A stretch of DNA of 64,000 nucleotides from Pseudomonas entomophila (GCF_023277925.1 NZ_CP063832.1:3656501-3720500); one strand, 5' to 3'. Positions 1-9,834 are shown, counted from the first letter of the stretch. The notes: generated from the sequence alone by a model not told the origin. Numbers and translations: made by a program.

Positions 1-350
1 AACGCGCCCGGGAGATGGGCGCGCGCCACCTGCTGGTGATCAGCGCGCTGGGCGCCGACCCGAAATCCTCGGTGTTCTACAACCGGGTCAAGGGTGAAAT
101 GGAAGAAGCGCTCAAACAGCAGGACTGGCCGCAGTTGACCATCGTGCGGCCGTCGCTGCTACTGGGCGAGCGCACCCCGCCACGCTTGGGTGAGCGCTTG
201 GCTGCACCGTTCTCGCGGCTGGTGCCGGGCAAGTACCGGGGTATCGAGGTTTGCGCCTTGGCCCGGGCGTTGTGGCGCCTGGCGCTGGAGGAGGAGGATG
301 GCATACGCGTCGTCGAGTCCGACGAGTTGCGCAAGCTGGGCAAGCGCTGA
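1..350 (+). CDS. NAD(P)-binding oxidoreductase/epimerase, C-terminal part (cut by window start)
   Basis: The reading frame is open from the first bases of the window to a TGA at 348-350, so the start lies upstream. About 115 residues are visible. The segments [23 protein letters not shown] and [13 protein letters not shown] match the second half of the atypical short-chain dehydrogenase / NAD(P)H-binding family, where the [10 protein letters not shown] stretch carries the Tyr and Lys of the catalytic region and IVRPSLLLG is a usual strand-loop. The glycine-rich nucleotide-binding motif would be outside the window. The substrate cannot be told. Family call is fairly safe, function is not. Confidence 0.7.
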   Translation, partial: RAREMGARHLLVISALGADPKSSVFYNRVKGEMEEALKQQDWPQLTIVRPSLLLGERTPPRLGERLAAPFSRLVPGKYRGIEVCALARALWRLALEEEDGIRVVESDELRKLGKR

Positions 351-383
351 CCATTACGCGCCCCATGGACCTGATGCGACCTC

Positions 384-470
384 TGTAGGAGCAGCTTCAG
401 CCGCGATGCGGGCAACGCGGTGTCCGGCATCCGCTTCGCGGATGATCGCGGCTGAAGCCGCTCCTACAGA
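384..470. repeat. REP pair (inverted), GGCTTCAGCCGC type
   Basis: Two REP units face each other: TGTAGGAGCAGCTTCAGCCG at the left and its near reverse complement ending CTCCTACA at the right, with a short GC-rich spacer. It lies between the convergent oxidoreductase gene and pbpC, where it may also act as a transcription barrier. Confidence 0.85.
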
Positions 471-483
471 GCATTGAGCAGCT

Positions 484-2832
484 TCACTCGCTGACCTGAA
501 ACTCCACTCGCGCTGTTTCGCCACTTTCATCCAACGCACTCAACTCGGTACGCCCGACCTGCTCGAAACGCACCAGCAGGCTGTCCTGCCCTCGGGTCTC
601 GCCCAGTGGCTGACCATTGAGGAACCACCAGCGTTGCCCTCCCCCCCCCAACGCCGACACTCGCAGTTGCAGCGCTTCGTCGCTGGTGGCCGGCCTGCGC
701 AAGTTGTCACCCGGGCGCACCCCGACGATCGACAAGGGCGGTGCGCTTGTCGCCACCTGTGGCGGGCAGGCAGGATCCACGGCCGGCAACCGCGCCAACC
801 GTCGTTCGGCCCGGGGCAACCACGGCTCCAGCGGCGCCGGCCACAACGCAATGTCGCGGGCCGTGGCGCCTGGGCAACGGCTGTCCACGCGCAATCCCTG
901 CTCATTGACCCAGACGGGCTCATGCAACCCAAGCCCCAACGGCTGGTCGGCCGCCTGCAAGGTCGGCGGCGTGGTGCCGTCGAGGGTCCAGGCGAAGCGC
1001 TGGCGGCGACAGTTGGGGTCCTGGCGGTTCATCGGCTGGCCCAAGGGCCAGCAGATCGCCGCAACCCCCACCGAATCCGGCACGGCCTCCACCGGTACGT
1101 TGATGCCACGCTGGGCATCGCGGTTGCTCAGCAGATCGTGCACCTGAAGCATCAACGGCGCCGCCGAAGCCAGGCCGAACTGCCCTGGCACCGGGGTGCC
1201 ATCGGGGCGGCCAATCCACACGCCGATCAGGTAGCGCGGGCCGACGCCGACCGACCAGGCATCGCGAAACCCATAGCTGGTACCGGTCTTCCAGGCCAAC
1301 TGTGGGCGCTGCACCAGCTCAGCGTGAGGGTCGCGGTCCGGACGGGCCAGGCCGCTGAGAATACGCCGGGTGATCCAGGCAGAGCCCGGCGACAACAACC
1401 GACGCTCCAACAACGGGTCCTGGGGTTGCAGGCGAATCTGTGCGCTACGCCCCTCCCGGGCGAACGCCGCATAGCCACCGACCAGGTCCTCCAGCCGACT
1501 GCCCGCGCCGCCCAAAATCAATGACAGGTTCGGTTCTGCCAGAGGCGGCAGGATCAACGGCACGCCGCCCATGCGCATCTGCGCGGCGAAACGCTTCGGG
1601 CCATAAGCCTCGAGCAACTGCACCGCCGGCAGATTGAGCGACAGCGCCAACGCGGAGCTGGCCGACACCGGGCCGCTGAAGCCCATGGAGAAATTGCCTG
1701 GACGATAGTCACCGTAGCGCCGTGGCACATCCTGCAGCAGCGACTCTGAGTGGATCAGGCCCTCATCCATGGCCATGGCATAGAGAAAAGGCTTGAGCGT
1801 CGAACCAGGCGAGCGCAGCGCGTGGATCATGTCGACATGGCCGAAGCGGCGTTCGTCACCCAGGTCGATCGACCCCAGATAGGCGCGTACCGCCATGCTC
1901 TGGGTCTCCACCACCAGCAGTGCCGCCGAAGTGCGCTCAGGCAGGCGCGCGCGCCAGCCCAGCAGCAGGTCCTCCAGACGCCGCTGCAAGGCGGCGTCGA
2001 TCGTGGTGCGGATCAGCGGCAGGCTGTCCGGGCTGTTCAGGCGCCGGGCCAACAAAGGCGCCAGCGCCGGCTCCTGACGTGGCGCCAGCAGCAGCGGCTC
2101 CTCTCGCGCTTCATCGATGCGCTGGCCCGGCCACACCTGGTACTCGGCCAGGCGTTGCAGGACCTTGTCGCGGGCGCGCTGGGCACGCTCGGGGTGACGG
2201 TCCGGGCGCAAGCGGCTGGGGGCCTGGGGCAATACGGCGAGCAGCGCGGCCTCGGCGGGCGTCAGGTGCTTCGGCGACTTGCCCAGGTACGCCCAGCTGG
2301 CTGCCGCCACACCTTGCAGGGTGCCGCCGAACGGCGCGCGATTGAGGTAGATCTGCAGGATCTGCGGTTTCGACAGGTGCCACTCCAGCTGCGCCGTGCG
2401 CCACAGCTGGCGCAGTTTGCCCGCCAGCGTGCGGTCGTGCGGATCAAGCAGGCGCGCCACCTGCATCGACAGGGTGCTGCCTCCCGACACCACGCGCCCG
2501 CCGCGCAGGTTGAGCCAGGCCGCCCGGGCCAGGGCCATGGGGTTGACCCCTGGATGGTGATAGAACCAGCGGTCCTCGTAGGCCAGCAGCGCCTCGAGAT
2601 ACAGCGGCGACACCTCGTCCGGGCTGACTGGATAGCGCCATACGCCATCGGCGTCGGCGAAACGCCACAACGGTGTACCGTCCTCGGCCAGCACCACTCG
2701 GGCAAGGTCGTCGCCCGGCATCGGCAATGGCCAGATACGATCGGCCAACCACAGCAGGGCGACGACCAGCAAGGTCGCCACGCAGACGCGGCGCAGCACC
2801 CTGGCACGGCGTGGGCGCGCTAAGCTTGGCAT
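484..2832 (-). CDS. pbpC: Penicillin-binding protein 1C (bifunctional transglycosylase/transpeptidase)
   Basis: This periplasmic, membrane-anchored enzyme polymerises and cross-links peptidoglycan. Order of parts: an N-terminal arginine-rich stretch and one membrane segment (about residues 14-32), a GT51 transglycosylase domain (EDRWFYHHPGVNP, GGSTLSMQVARLL, NRAPFGGTLQGVAAA), a transpeptidase domain (SPGSTLKPFLYAMA gives the SxxK serine, SSALALSLNLPA the SxN-type motif, KTGTSYGFRDAW the KTG box) and the C-terminal PBP1C domain. The ATG at 2832 gives 782 residues. A longer frame from a TTG at 2898 exists but adds 22 uncharged-looking, non-conserved residues and crowds the divergent gene at 2901. 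In E. coli pbpC sits beside the alpha-2-macroglobulin gene yfhM; here that gene is next but one. Confidence 0.93.
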   Translation of the reverse strand: MPSLARPRRARVLRRVCVATLLVVALLWLADRIWPLPMPGDDLARVVLAEDGTPLWRFADADGVWRYPVSPDEVSPLYLEALLAYEDRWFYHHPGVNPMALARAAWLNLRGGRVVSGGSTLSMQVARLLDPHDRTLAGKLRQLWRTAQLEWHLSKPQILQIYLNRAPFGGTLQGVAAASWAYLGKSPKHLTPAEAALLAVLPQAPSRLRPDRHPERAQRARDKVLQRLAEYQVWPGQRIDEAREEPLLLAPRQEPALAPLLARRLNSPDSLPLIRTTIDAALQRRLEDLLLGWRARLPERTSAALLVVETQSMAVRAYLGSIDLGDERRFGHVDMIHALRSPGSTLKPFLYAMAMDEGLIHSESLLQDVPRRYGDYRPGNFSMGFSGPVSASSALALSLNLPAVQLLEAYGPKRFAAQMRMGGVPLILPPLAEPNLSLILGGAGSRLEDLVGGYAAFAREGRSAQIRLQPQDPLLERRLLSPGSAWITRRILSGLARPDRDPHAELVQRPQLAWKTGTSYGFRDAWSVGVGPRYLIGVWIGRPDGTPVPGQFGLASAAPLMLQVHDLLSNRDAQRGINVPVEAVPDSVGVAAICWPLGQPMNRQDPNCRRQRFAWTLDGTTPPTLQAADQPLGLGLHEPVWVNEQGLRVDSRCPGATARDIALWPAPLEPWLPRAERRLARLPAVDPACPPQVATSAPPLSIVGVRPGDNLRRPATSDEALQLRVSALGGGGQRWWFLNGQPLGETRGQDSLLVRFEQVGRTELSALDESGETARVEFQVSE

Positions 2833-2900
2833 CGGGAACCGACCGGGCCGGTGGATGGCCAAAGGCGGGGAGTCGCCGATTCGTTGATCAGGAAGCAACT

Positions 2901-3194
2901 ATGCATGTAGAAGGTTTTTTCGAGTGGCTGGGCCAGGTTCTGGGTTCGGTGATCCGTTTCATCGTCGACGGCCTGGGCGGGTTGTTCAACCTGCTGGCCA
3001 ACGCCGGCGGTAATTTCATCGACGGCCTGGCGCGCACGCTGGGGATGGACACCTCGCTGGTCAGCATCCTGGCACTCATCGTCGGCCTGATGCTGCTGTA
3101 CTCGGCGATCCGCGCGTTCCTGCGGGCGTCGATCGTCCTCGGGATCATCTGGGCGTTGCTGGGGTTGTGGGTGTTGAGCTGGGTGGTGCATTGA
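2901..3194 (+). CDS. Small membrane protein of unknown function
   Basis: 97 residues from an ATG preceded by AGGAAG at a good distance. The first 45 residues form an amphipathic glycine-rich stretch (FNLLANAGGNFIDGLARTLG), followed by two likely membrane helices at about 50-68 and 73-95. There is no catalytic motif. It is transcribed opposite to both neighbours, pbpC and the alpha-2-macroglobulin gene, which are linked in other bacteria, so a role in the same envelope process is a guess from position only. I do not recognise the family. Confidence 0.75.
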   Translation: MHVEGFFEWLGQVLGSVIRFIVDGLGGLFNLLANAGGNFIDGLARTLGMDTSLVSILALIVGLMLLYSAIRAFLRASIVLGIIWALLGLWVLSWVVH

Positions 3195-3212
3195 AACCCT
3201 TGCGCCACCTTC

Positions 3213-3332
3213 TTGCAGGAGCGGCCTTGCGCCGCGAAAGGGCTGCGTAGCAGCCCCGGCGATCGTTGCCGAACCGTCTGGATCCTGGGGCCGCTCTGCG
3301 GCCCTTTCGCGACGCAAGGCCGCTCCTGCAGG
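3213..3332. repeat. REP pair (inverted) with GGGCTGC/GGGGCCGC hairpins
   Basis: TTGCAGGAGCGGCCTTGCG on the left is mirrored by CGCAAGGCCGCTCCTGCA on the right. Between them are two short hairpins, GGGCTGC-gta-GCAGCCC and GGCCGC-tct-GCGGCC. It lies between convergent genes. Confidence 0.85.
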
Positions 3333-3344
3333 GGGCGCGTTGGC

Positions 3345-6300
3345 TCAGCGGGCGCGCACTACCATCTCCCCTTGGCTCTCGCCAATCGCCTGCAGGTTCG
3401 GCCGGTACATCGACTCCACCTGCGGCGGCGGTATGCGGTAGCTGCCCGGCGTCACAGCACGTGCCAGGTACAGCAGGTGGGTGGTGCCGTAGCTGTCGAG
3501 TTTGAGCGCCGCCACGTAGCGATCGTCACGGTACTCCTGGTGCACCACGCTGGCGTTCTGCATCGACTCGCGCCACTGCTTCACCGCGCTGCTGGCGTTG
3601 TCCAGGCTGGCGGCGCTCTGGGCGAGGTTCTGGTTCTCAAGCTCCAGGCCTGCCGGCAGCAGGTCCACCACCAGCGCGTCCGGCACCTGGCTTTGCGCTT
3701 TGAGCGCCAGGTGCACCAACACCAGGTCACCACTGCGCAGGCTGCGCACATCCAGCGCCTGGCCATTCATGCCCAGGTACTCGCGGCGGATCTCCAGGCC
3801 ATTGCCGCTGGCGGCCGGGGCCTGGCGCGGATAGCCGGACAAGGTCAGTTGCTGGTACAGCGTGTCGCCACCTTCGTTCTGCACAGACAGCGGCGAGGCC
3901 AGCAGTGGGCCTTCGAGCTTCATCCCCGAGTCGTTGTTGCTGAACTGGCGGATCTCCCCTGCGCTGTCCAGGCGTGCTTTCCAGTTACCTTCTGGCTTGC
4001 CCAGCAGGCCACGGCCGGCGAGAAACAGCGCGTTGCGCTCCTGGGTGGACAGCCAGCGGTTGGCGGCCAGTTCGTCAGACAGCGCGAACAGGCGCTGGTC
4101 GACCTGGTTACCTGCCAGGTTGTTCTCCTGCAACAACGCCAGGATCAGCGCCTGGTCACGCACGGCGCTGCCGTAGTCGGCCATCCAGCCCTTGCCGCGG
4201 CCGACCGCCAACCCGGCCTTGAGCACGTCCTGCGAGCGCTGCTTGTCGCCCATCTTGTCCAGCGCCACCGCCAGCTGCACCAATGGCAGGCCGGAGCGGG
4301 CATCGGCGCGGCGGTCATACAAGCTCCGCAGGGCACCCAGCGGCGCCTGTTGGCTGCGCGCCAGCACCAGGCCGGCGTAGGCTTGCACGGCGAAGCGGGT
4401 GTGGTCGGCGTCCTGGCTGTAATCGACTTCGATCAGGTTGCGCTCCTGCACATAGCGCAGCAGACGCTCGGTGGCCTTCTTCAGCACTTCGGCCGGCACG
4501 CCGTAGCCTTGCTCGCGAGCCCGCAGCAGGAAGTCGGTGACATAGGCGGTCAGCCAGTACTCTTCCTCGCTGTCGGAACTCCACAGGCCGAAGCTGCCGT
4601 TGTAGCGTTGCATCCCCAGCAGGTGCTCGATGCCCATCTCGATCTTGCGCTTGCGCACATCGGCCGGCTCGCCCTTGATCCCCAGGCGCTTGAGGCTGTC
4701 GGCATCGGCGTACAGCGACGGGTACAGGCCGCTGGTGGTCTGCTCCAGGCAACCGTACGGGTAGGCCTCGAGGGCACGGATCTGCTCGGCCAGGTTCAGC
4801 GGTGGACGGCTCGACAGTGCCAGGGTGGCTTCCAGGCCGGCCGGTTCGAATTCGGCCAGGTCGCTCTCCGGCAGGCTCCATGGCTGGTCTTTCAGCGCCA
4901 CGCGGTAGTGCTTGAGCATCGCCGGGTAAGCAGGACGAACACCCAGGGTCCACTCGCGCTGGAAAGCATTGGCCGGTTCACCCGGCAGTTGCAGGCCATT
5001 GACCTGCACACGCACCTTGCCCAGGCCCAGCCCCCCTTGGGCCTGCACCGGGATCATCAGCGTGGTGCGCTGGCCTTCGCCCAGCGCAACGTTTTGCTGG
5101 GCACCACCGACCAGGCTCAGCTGGCCTTCGGTGGCCAGTTGCACGGTCAGTTGCTGGGTACGGCCGGACAGGTTGGCCAGGTCCAGCGCCAGGCTGGTAC
5201 GGTCGCCCCCGGCGAGGAAGCGCGGTGCTGACAGCTCGGCGATCAGCGGCGCAGCGACCACGGTCTTGCCTTCGGCCACACCGAAGTGCTCCTCGGTCCA
5301 GGCCTGGGCCATCAGGCGCAGTTCACCGTTGAAATCGGGAATATCCACCGTGGCCTGGCCTTCACCCTTGTCATCGAGCGTCACCGGCACGCTCTGCTGG
5401 GCAACGATGGTCACCGTGGTGTTAGGGCGCTTGCCGCCCTTGGCCATCGCGGCGTCACCACCAAAGGCGAGGCTGGCCAGGCGGCCCTGGCCGGCTTCGA
5501 TCAACTGGCCGTAGATATCCAGCTGGTCGGCGCCGTAAGCCTTGCGCCCGAACAGGCTGGCGAACGGATCGGGGGTCTTGAAGTCGGTGATGTTGAGGAT
5601 GCCCACGTCTACCGCGGACAACAGCACGTGAATCTGCTTGGGTACGCTGCCATCGACGTTGGCAGCCTTGAACTTCACCGTCAGCGGTTGTTTGGGCCGC
5701 ATCTTCTCCGGGGCCTGCAAGCTGACCGCGAGCTTGCGCTCGGTGCGGTCCAGCGGCAGGTGCAGCACGCCAACGGCGCGCTTGGGGGTGGCGTTGGCCT
5801 TGCGCTCGCCCGGGCGGATCACCAGGGCACTGATGTACAGGTCGTGGCGCGCCCATTTCTTGTCAAGCTCGACCTCGAAGGCCTTGCCCTCTGCCGGTAC
5901 GTCGATTTCCTGCCACCACAGCGGGCCATCAGCGGACTCGATCATCAGGTAACCACTGCCGGCAGCCGGCGGGGTGACGGTGACCTTGGCGGTGGCGCCG
6001 TCCTTGTAAGCGGGCTTGTCCAGGGCGATCTTCACTTGGTCGGGGCGCACGGCGCCGCCTTCGGCATTGTCCTGGGCACGGTAGCCGGCCCAGAAGCGCT
6101 CGCTGGAGACCAGACCGGTCTGTGGGTCCTCCACTTCGACACGGTACGGGCCCCACTCCACCTGGAAGTTCAGCTTGGCGGTGGAACCGGCCTTCACACT
6201 GACGGTTTCCTCGGCCTGGGTGAGGAATTTCTCGTTGTAGTTGTAGCTCCAGCCGTCGCTCTGCGAGTAGTTCCAGTAGTAGTCGCGGCGTTCGCGGATC

Positions 6301-8249
6301 AGGCGCACCTTCAGGTTGTTGGCGGCAAGTTTCTTGCCGTCGCGGTCGGCGACCAGGAACTCGAACTCCACCGGGCCATCGCCGTCGGTCTCCTCGCCAT
6401 CGAACAGGCCACGCAGGCCCGGCAGGCGCTCGGCGGGCCAGATCGGTTGCTCCAGGCGGCGGGTGATAGGCCGGCCACCGGACTCCTGCAGGCTGGCCTG
6501 TACGGTCAGCAACAGCGGCGAGCGGGCTTCGGCCCAGCGGCTGTCGATATCGATTCGCGACTTGCCGTTCTGGTCGAGGGTGACTTCGTCCAGCTCCAGG
6601 TCCTGGCTCAGGTCGGTCTCGGTGACCGCGCCGAACTGGTAGCCCGGCAGCGCCTTCACCGCTTCACGCAGCGGGCGCACGTAGGCCTGGCCGCTCAGGC
6701 GGTTGCCGGCGGCGGGCGCGCCATAGAGGTAGCGGCCATTGACCTGAATCGACGCGGTTTCGTCCGGCGACAGCGGCGTGCTGCTGCCCTTGAGCTCCAG
6801 CGCCAGGCGCTCGGGGAGGAAGTCCTCGACGAGGAACTCGTAGACCTGCTTGCGGCCGCCCCCCAGGTCCAGCAGCAGCTGCCAACGACCGGTCGGTGCC
6901 TCGGTGGCCAGTTGCAGTTGATACTGGAACAGGCCGTTCTGGTCGGCCTCCCAGACGAACTTGCGGCTGACCTGCTCATCGGGTCGACGCACTTCGACGC
7001 TCACCGGCTGGGCCTTGACTGGCTTGCCGTCCTGGTCACGCAGCAGGCCGTTGAGCAGTACGGTCTCGCCCGGGCGATAAAGGTCACGCGGGCCGAAGAT
7101 GAAGAATTGCAGCGGGTTGGCCTGGGGGCCGGTGATATCGAACTCGGCCAGGTCCAGCGCGGCGGTATTCAGCCGCAACAAGGTGGTGTGCACGCCTTGT
7201 GTAGCGATCAGGGTGTCGGCCTTCGTGGTGATGGGTAGCTGGGCATGGCCATCGCCATCGGTCTTGGCCTGGGCCAGCAGCTTGCCCTTGTCGTCGTGCA
7301 GCTCGAGGGTGACATCCTTGAGCGCCTTGCCGCCCTCCAGGGCCTGGGTGAACACGTCCAGGCGATCACGATAGCGGTGGGCGGACACGCCGATGTCGCT
7401 CAGGGTGAACAGGGTCGCCGGCTGCGAGTAGTCGTAGGTGCCCGAGGCGCGCATCACCGCCAGATAGACGCCCGGTTCCTGCAGCGGCTTGATCCCGGCG
7501 ATCGGCAGCAGCACGGTCTCGCGGGTGTTGCGTGCGGGGTTGAGGTCGAAACGGCCGCTGTAGACCAGCTCGGCCATGTCCAGGGTTTCCTTGGACTGGT
7601 AGTAGTACAGGCTGGAGTTACGGCCCCAGTTGACCAGGAAGGTCGAGAGCATGTCCGGCTTGATGCGGAAGAACTCGACGTCGACCTTGTCGACGTTCAG
7701 GGCGATCACCGGCAGGCCTTCGGCCAGGCGCGTGGGCAGCAGCGAGCCACGGCTGGCGAAGCCCACGGTGGGCTGCATGTCGCGGGTTTCGAAGCGGCTG
7801 ACCGACTCCGCCTCCAGCACATTGCCGTTGACCGAAAGCAGACCCTTGTCGATGGTCAGGACCATCTTGCGCTGCGGTTCCAGGTGGCGCAGGCGCAGTT
7901 CCATCTGGTTATCGGAGAGTTCCCAGGCACCATCGACCTTGCCTTTGACGGTGTCCACCAGGTACAGCTTGGCGGCGAAGTCCTGGTTGGCGTCCAGCGG
8001 CGCGGAAACGCTGACCGACAGGGTGCTGGCGCCGTCGAGCTGCACCTCCGAGACGTCCAGCACGGTCAGCTCGCGGCCGGCGTAGCGCTTGGCGAGCGCG
8101 GCCGGGTCTTCGCGCGTGGCCGTCTTCGTCTCGGCGGGGGCGACGGCGGTGGCGGCGTCGGCGGGCACCGATGGCTTGTCCGGTGTGGAGGAATCACAGG
8201 CACTGAGCAGGGCCAGCGCGCAGGCCAGCAACAATCCTTTGTTGAACAT
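3345..8249 (-). CDS. yfhM: Alpha-2-macroglobulin family lipoprotein
   Basis: A bacterial alpha-2-macroglobulin of about 1634 residues, thought to trap proteases that enter the periplasm. The ATG at 8249 opens a lipoprotein signal (GLLLACALALLSAC) with the lipid-bearing Cys at residue 18 and Asp next to it; Asp at +2 keeps lipoproteins in the inner membrane in E. coli. The body shows the macroglobulin repeats (LYRPGETVLLNGLLRD is typical of MG domains) and, in the C-terminal half, YGCLEQTTSGLYPS with the CxEQ thioester. The same thioester-bearing type is encoded next to pbpC in E. coli, supporting a joint role in envelope defence after breach. The frame runs 14 codons further upstream to 8291, but without a signal peptide at that start. 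Confidence 0.92.
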   Translation of the reverse strand: MFNKGLLLACALALLSACDSSTPDKPSVPADAATAVAPAETKTATREDPAALAKRYAGRELTVLDVSEVQLDGASTLSVSVSAPLDANQDFAAKLYLVDTVKGKVDGAWELSDNQMELRLRHLEPQRKMVLTIDKGLLSVNGNVLEAESVSRFETRDMQPTVGFASRGSLLPTRLAEGLPVIALNVDKVDVEFFRIKPDMLSTFLVNWGRNSSLYYYQSKETLDMAELVYSGRFDLNPARNTRETVLLPIAGIKPLQEPGVYLAVMRASGTYDYSQPATLFTLSDIGVSAHRYRDRLDVFTQALEGGKALKDVTLELHDDKGKLLAQAKTDGDGHAQLPITTKADTLIATQGVHTTLLRLNTAALDLAEFDITGPQANPLQFFIFGPRDLYRPGETVLLNGLLRDQDGKPVKAQPVSVEVRRPDEQVSRKFVWEADQNGLFQYQLQLATEAPTGRWQLLLDLGGGRKQVYEFLVEDFLPERLALELKGSSTPLSPDETASIQVNGRYLYGAPAAGNRLSGQAYVRPLREAVKALPGYQFGAVTETDLSQDLELDEVTLDQNGKSRIDIDSRWAEARSPLLLTVQASLQESGGRPITRRLEQPIWPAERLPGLRGLFDGEETDGDGPVEFEFLVADRDGKKLAANNLKVRLIRERRDYYWNYSQSDGWSYNYNEKFLTQAEETVSVKAGSTAKLNFQVEWGPYRVEVEDPQTGLVSSERFWAGYRAQDNAEGGAVRPDQVKIALDKPAYKDGATAKVTVTPPAAGSGYLMIESADGPLWWQEIDVPAEGKAFEVELDKKWARHDLYISALVIRPGERKANATPKRAVGVLHLPLDRTERKLAVSLQAPEKMRPKQPLTVKFKAANVDGSVPKQIHVLLSAVDVGILNITDFKTPDPFASLFGRKAYGADQLDIYGQLIEAGQGRLASLAFGGDAAMAKGGKRPNTTVTIVAQQSVPVTLDDKGEGQATVDIPDFNGELRLMAQAWTEEHFGVAEGKTVVAAPLIAELSAPRFLAGGDRTSLALDLANLSGRTQQLTVQLATEGQLSLVGGAQQNVALGEGQRTTLMIPVQAQGGLGLGKVRVQVNGLQLPGEPANAFQREWTLGVRPAYPAMLKHYRVALKDQPWSLPESDLAEFEPAGLEATLALSSRPPLNLAEQIRALEAYPYGCLEQTTSGLYPSLYADADSLKRLGIKGEPADVRKRKIEMGIEHLLGMQRYNGSFGLWSSDSEEEYWLTAYVTDFLLRAREQGYGVPAEVLKKATERLLRYVQERNLIEVDYSQDADHTRFAVQAYAGLVLARSQQAPLGALRSLYDRRADARSGLPLVQLAVALDKMGDKQRSQDVLKAGLAVGRGKGWMADYGSAVRDQALILALLQENNLAGNQVDQRLFALSDELAANRWLSTQERNALFLAGRGLLGKPEGNWKARLDSAGEIRQFSNNDSGMKLEGPLLASPLSVQNEGGDTLYQQLTLSGYPRQAPAASGNGLEIRREYLGMNGQALDVRSLRSGDLVLVHLALKAQSQVPDALVVDLLPAGLELENQNLAQSAASLDNASSAVKQWRESMQNASVVHQEYRDDRYVAALKLDSYGTTHLLYLARAVTPGSYRIPPPQVESMYRPNLQAIGESQGEMVVRAR

Positions 8250-8395
8250 TTGAGAGAGAACTCTTCGGCAGCGTGTACGTGAGGGCAGCAACTATAGCGT
8301 AACGGCGCAAGGCTTACCTGACGAAGCGCGGCAAGTGCGACGCTGTTCGCGCGAACGAGCTGCCGGACCGCTACAATGCGGCCACATCGAACACA

Positions 8396-8472
8396 GGGGC
8401 TGCTGCGCAGCTTTTCGCCGGCAAAGCCGGCCCCTACAGGTTTTGCACGGTCCTTGCCGGCGAAGCGGCCCC
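8396..8472. repeat. REP pair (inverted), TTCGCCGGC type
   Basis: A GGGGCTGC-tgc-GCAGC hairpin is followed by TTCGCCGGCAAAGCCGGCCC and, after a spacer, CTTGCCGGCGAAGCGGCCCC. It ends 20 bases before the MATE gene start, so it lies in that gene's leader. Confidence 0.8.
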
Positions 8473-8492
8473 ACCCTTTTCCAGGACCCCAG

Positions 8493-9830
8493 ATGCCTTC
8501 ACTGTCCAGCGCCTGGCGCGACCAGCCCACCCACCGCAAGGTCTGGGGCCTGGCCGTGCCGATGATCCTCTCCAACATCTCGTTGTCCCTGGTGGCCCTG
8601 GTCGACACCGCAGTGATCGGCCACTTGCCACACGCCCACCAGTTGGGCGCGGTGGCGGTCGGCGCCACCCTGTTCGCCTTCATCGTCGGGCCGATGGGCT
8701 TCCTGCGCATGGGCTCCACCGGCTTCGCCGCCCAGGCCGCCGGCCGCGGCGACGGTGCCGCGCTGCGCCAGGTACTGATGCAGGGGCTGTTGCTCGCGCT
8801 CGCCTTCGCCCTGGTGATCGGCCTGCTCGCCCTGCCCTTCAGCCAGTTGGCACTAAAGGGCATGCAACCCAGCGACGCCCTGCTTGCCTCCACCGAAACC
8901 TTCTTTCACACCCGCCTGCTCGGCCTGCCGGCAGCACTGGCCTGCTATGCCCTGGTCGGCTGGTTCCTGGGCACACAGAATGCCCGGGCGCCCCTGGCGA
9001 TCATGCTGACCACCACCGTACTCAACATCGCCCTGAACCTGTGGTTCGTCCTTGGGCTGGACTGGGGCGTGGTCGGCTCGGCACGGGCCTCGGTGATCGC
9101 CGAGTGGAGCGCCGCCCTGCTTGGCCTGGCGCTCACCCGCCCGGCCTTGCGCGCTCATCCTGGGCGCATCGTCTGGGCCGCGTTGGGACGCTGGCAGGCC
9201 TGGCGCCCCTTACTGGCGGTGAACCGCGACATCTTTGTGCGCAGCCTGGCGCTGCAACTGGTGTTCCTATTGATCGCGGTGCAGGGCGCGCGCTTGGGCG
9301 AGGCCACCGTGGCTGCCAATGCGTTGTTGCTCAACGGCCTGTTGCTGACCGCCTACGCCCTCGATGGCCTGGCCCACGCGGTCGAAGCCCTGTGCGGCCA
9401 CGCCATCGGCGCCCGCGACCGTAAGGCCTTGCAACGCACACTGGTGGTCGCAGGTGGCTGGTCGTTGATTGCCAGCCTGGGCTTCGCGGTGCTGTTCCTG
9501 CTGGGTGGGCACCTGTTCGTGGATCTACAGACCGATATCGCCAGCGTGCGCGAGGCGGCGTATCCGTACCTACCCTACCTGGCGGTGCTGCCGTTGATCG
9601 CGGTGTGGAGTTATCTGCTCGACGGGCTGTTCATCGGCGCGACACGGGCGCGGGAGATGCGCAATGGGATGTTGGTGTCGGTGTTGATTGCGCTGCCCGT
9701 GGCGTTTGCCCTGCGTGGGTTCGGCAACCAGGGGTTGTGGTTGGCGTTCCTGCTGTTCATGGCGTTGCGGGGGATGACGCTGGGGTGGGTGGGGTGGAGA
9801 CTGCAGCAACGGGGGCTATGGGTTCGGTGA
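8493..9830 (+). CDS. MATE-family multidrug/toxin efflux transporter (DinF-like)
   Basis: 445 residues from the ATG at 8493 (the open frame extends upstream through the REP, which is unlikely to be translated). The protein has the 12-helix MATE layout in two related halves. Motifs at the start (PMILSNISLSLVALVDTAVIGHL) and GFLRMGSTGFAAQAAGRGD match the DinF branch, which exports drugs or organic cations by sodium or proton antiport across the inner membrane. The natural substrate is unknown. It converges with speA. Confidence 0.88.
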   Translation: MPSLSSAWRDQPTHRKVWGLAVPMILSNISLSLVALVDTAVIGHLPHAHQLGAVAVGATLFAFIVGPMGFLRMGSTGFAAQAAGRGDGAALRQVLMQGLLLALAFALVIGLLALPFSQLALKGMQPSDALLASTETFFHTRLLGLPAALACYALVGWFLGTQNARAPLAIMLTTTVLNIALNLWFVLGLDWGVVGSARASVIAEWSAALLGLALTRPALRAHPGRIVWAALGRWQAWRPLLAVNRDIFVRSLALQLVFLLIAVQGARLGEATVAANALLLNGLLLTAYALDGLAHAVEALCGHAIGARDRKALQRTLVVAGGWSLIASLGFAVLFLLGGHLFVDLQTDIASVREAAYPYLPYLAVLPLIAVWSYLLDGLFIGATRAREMRNGMLVSVLIALPVAFALRGFGNQGLWLAFLLFMALRGMTLGWVGWRLQQRGLWVR

Positions 9831-9834
9831 AGTT

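Noticed and set aside
2833..2898. Longer pbpC start at the TTG 2898
   Set aside because: The added residues are not membrane- or enzyme-like, TTG is a rare start, and it would abut the divergent gene at 2901.
3213..5231. Long open frame (672 codons) on the plus strand
   Set aside because: Antisense to the alpha-2-macroglobulin gene; its composition (Gln, His, Leu, Ala) is that of a GC-rich shadow, and it begins in a REP.
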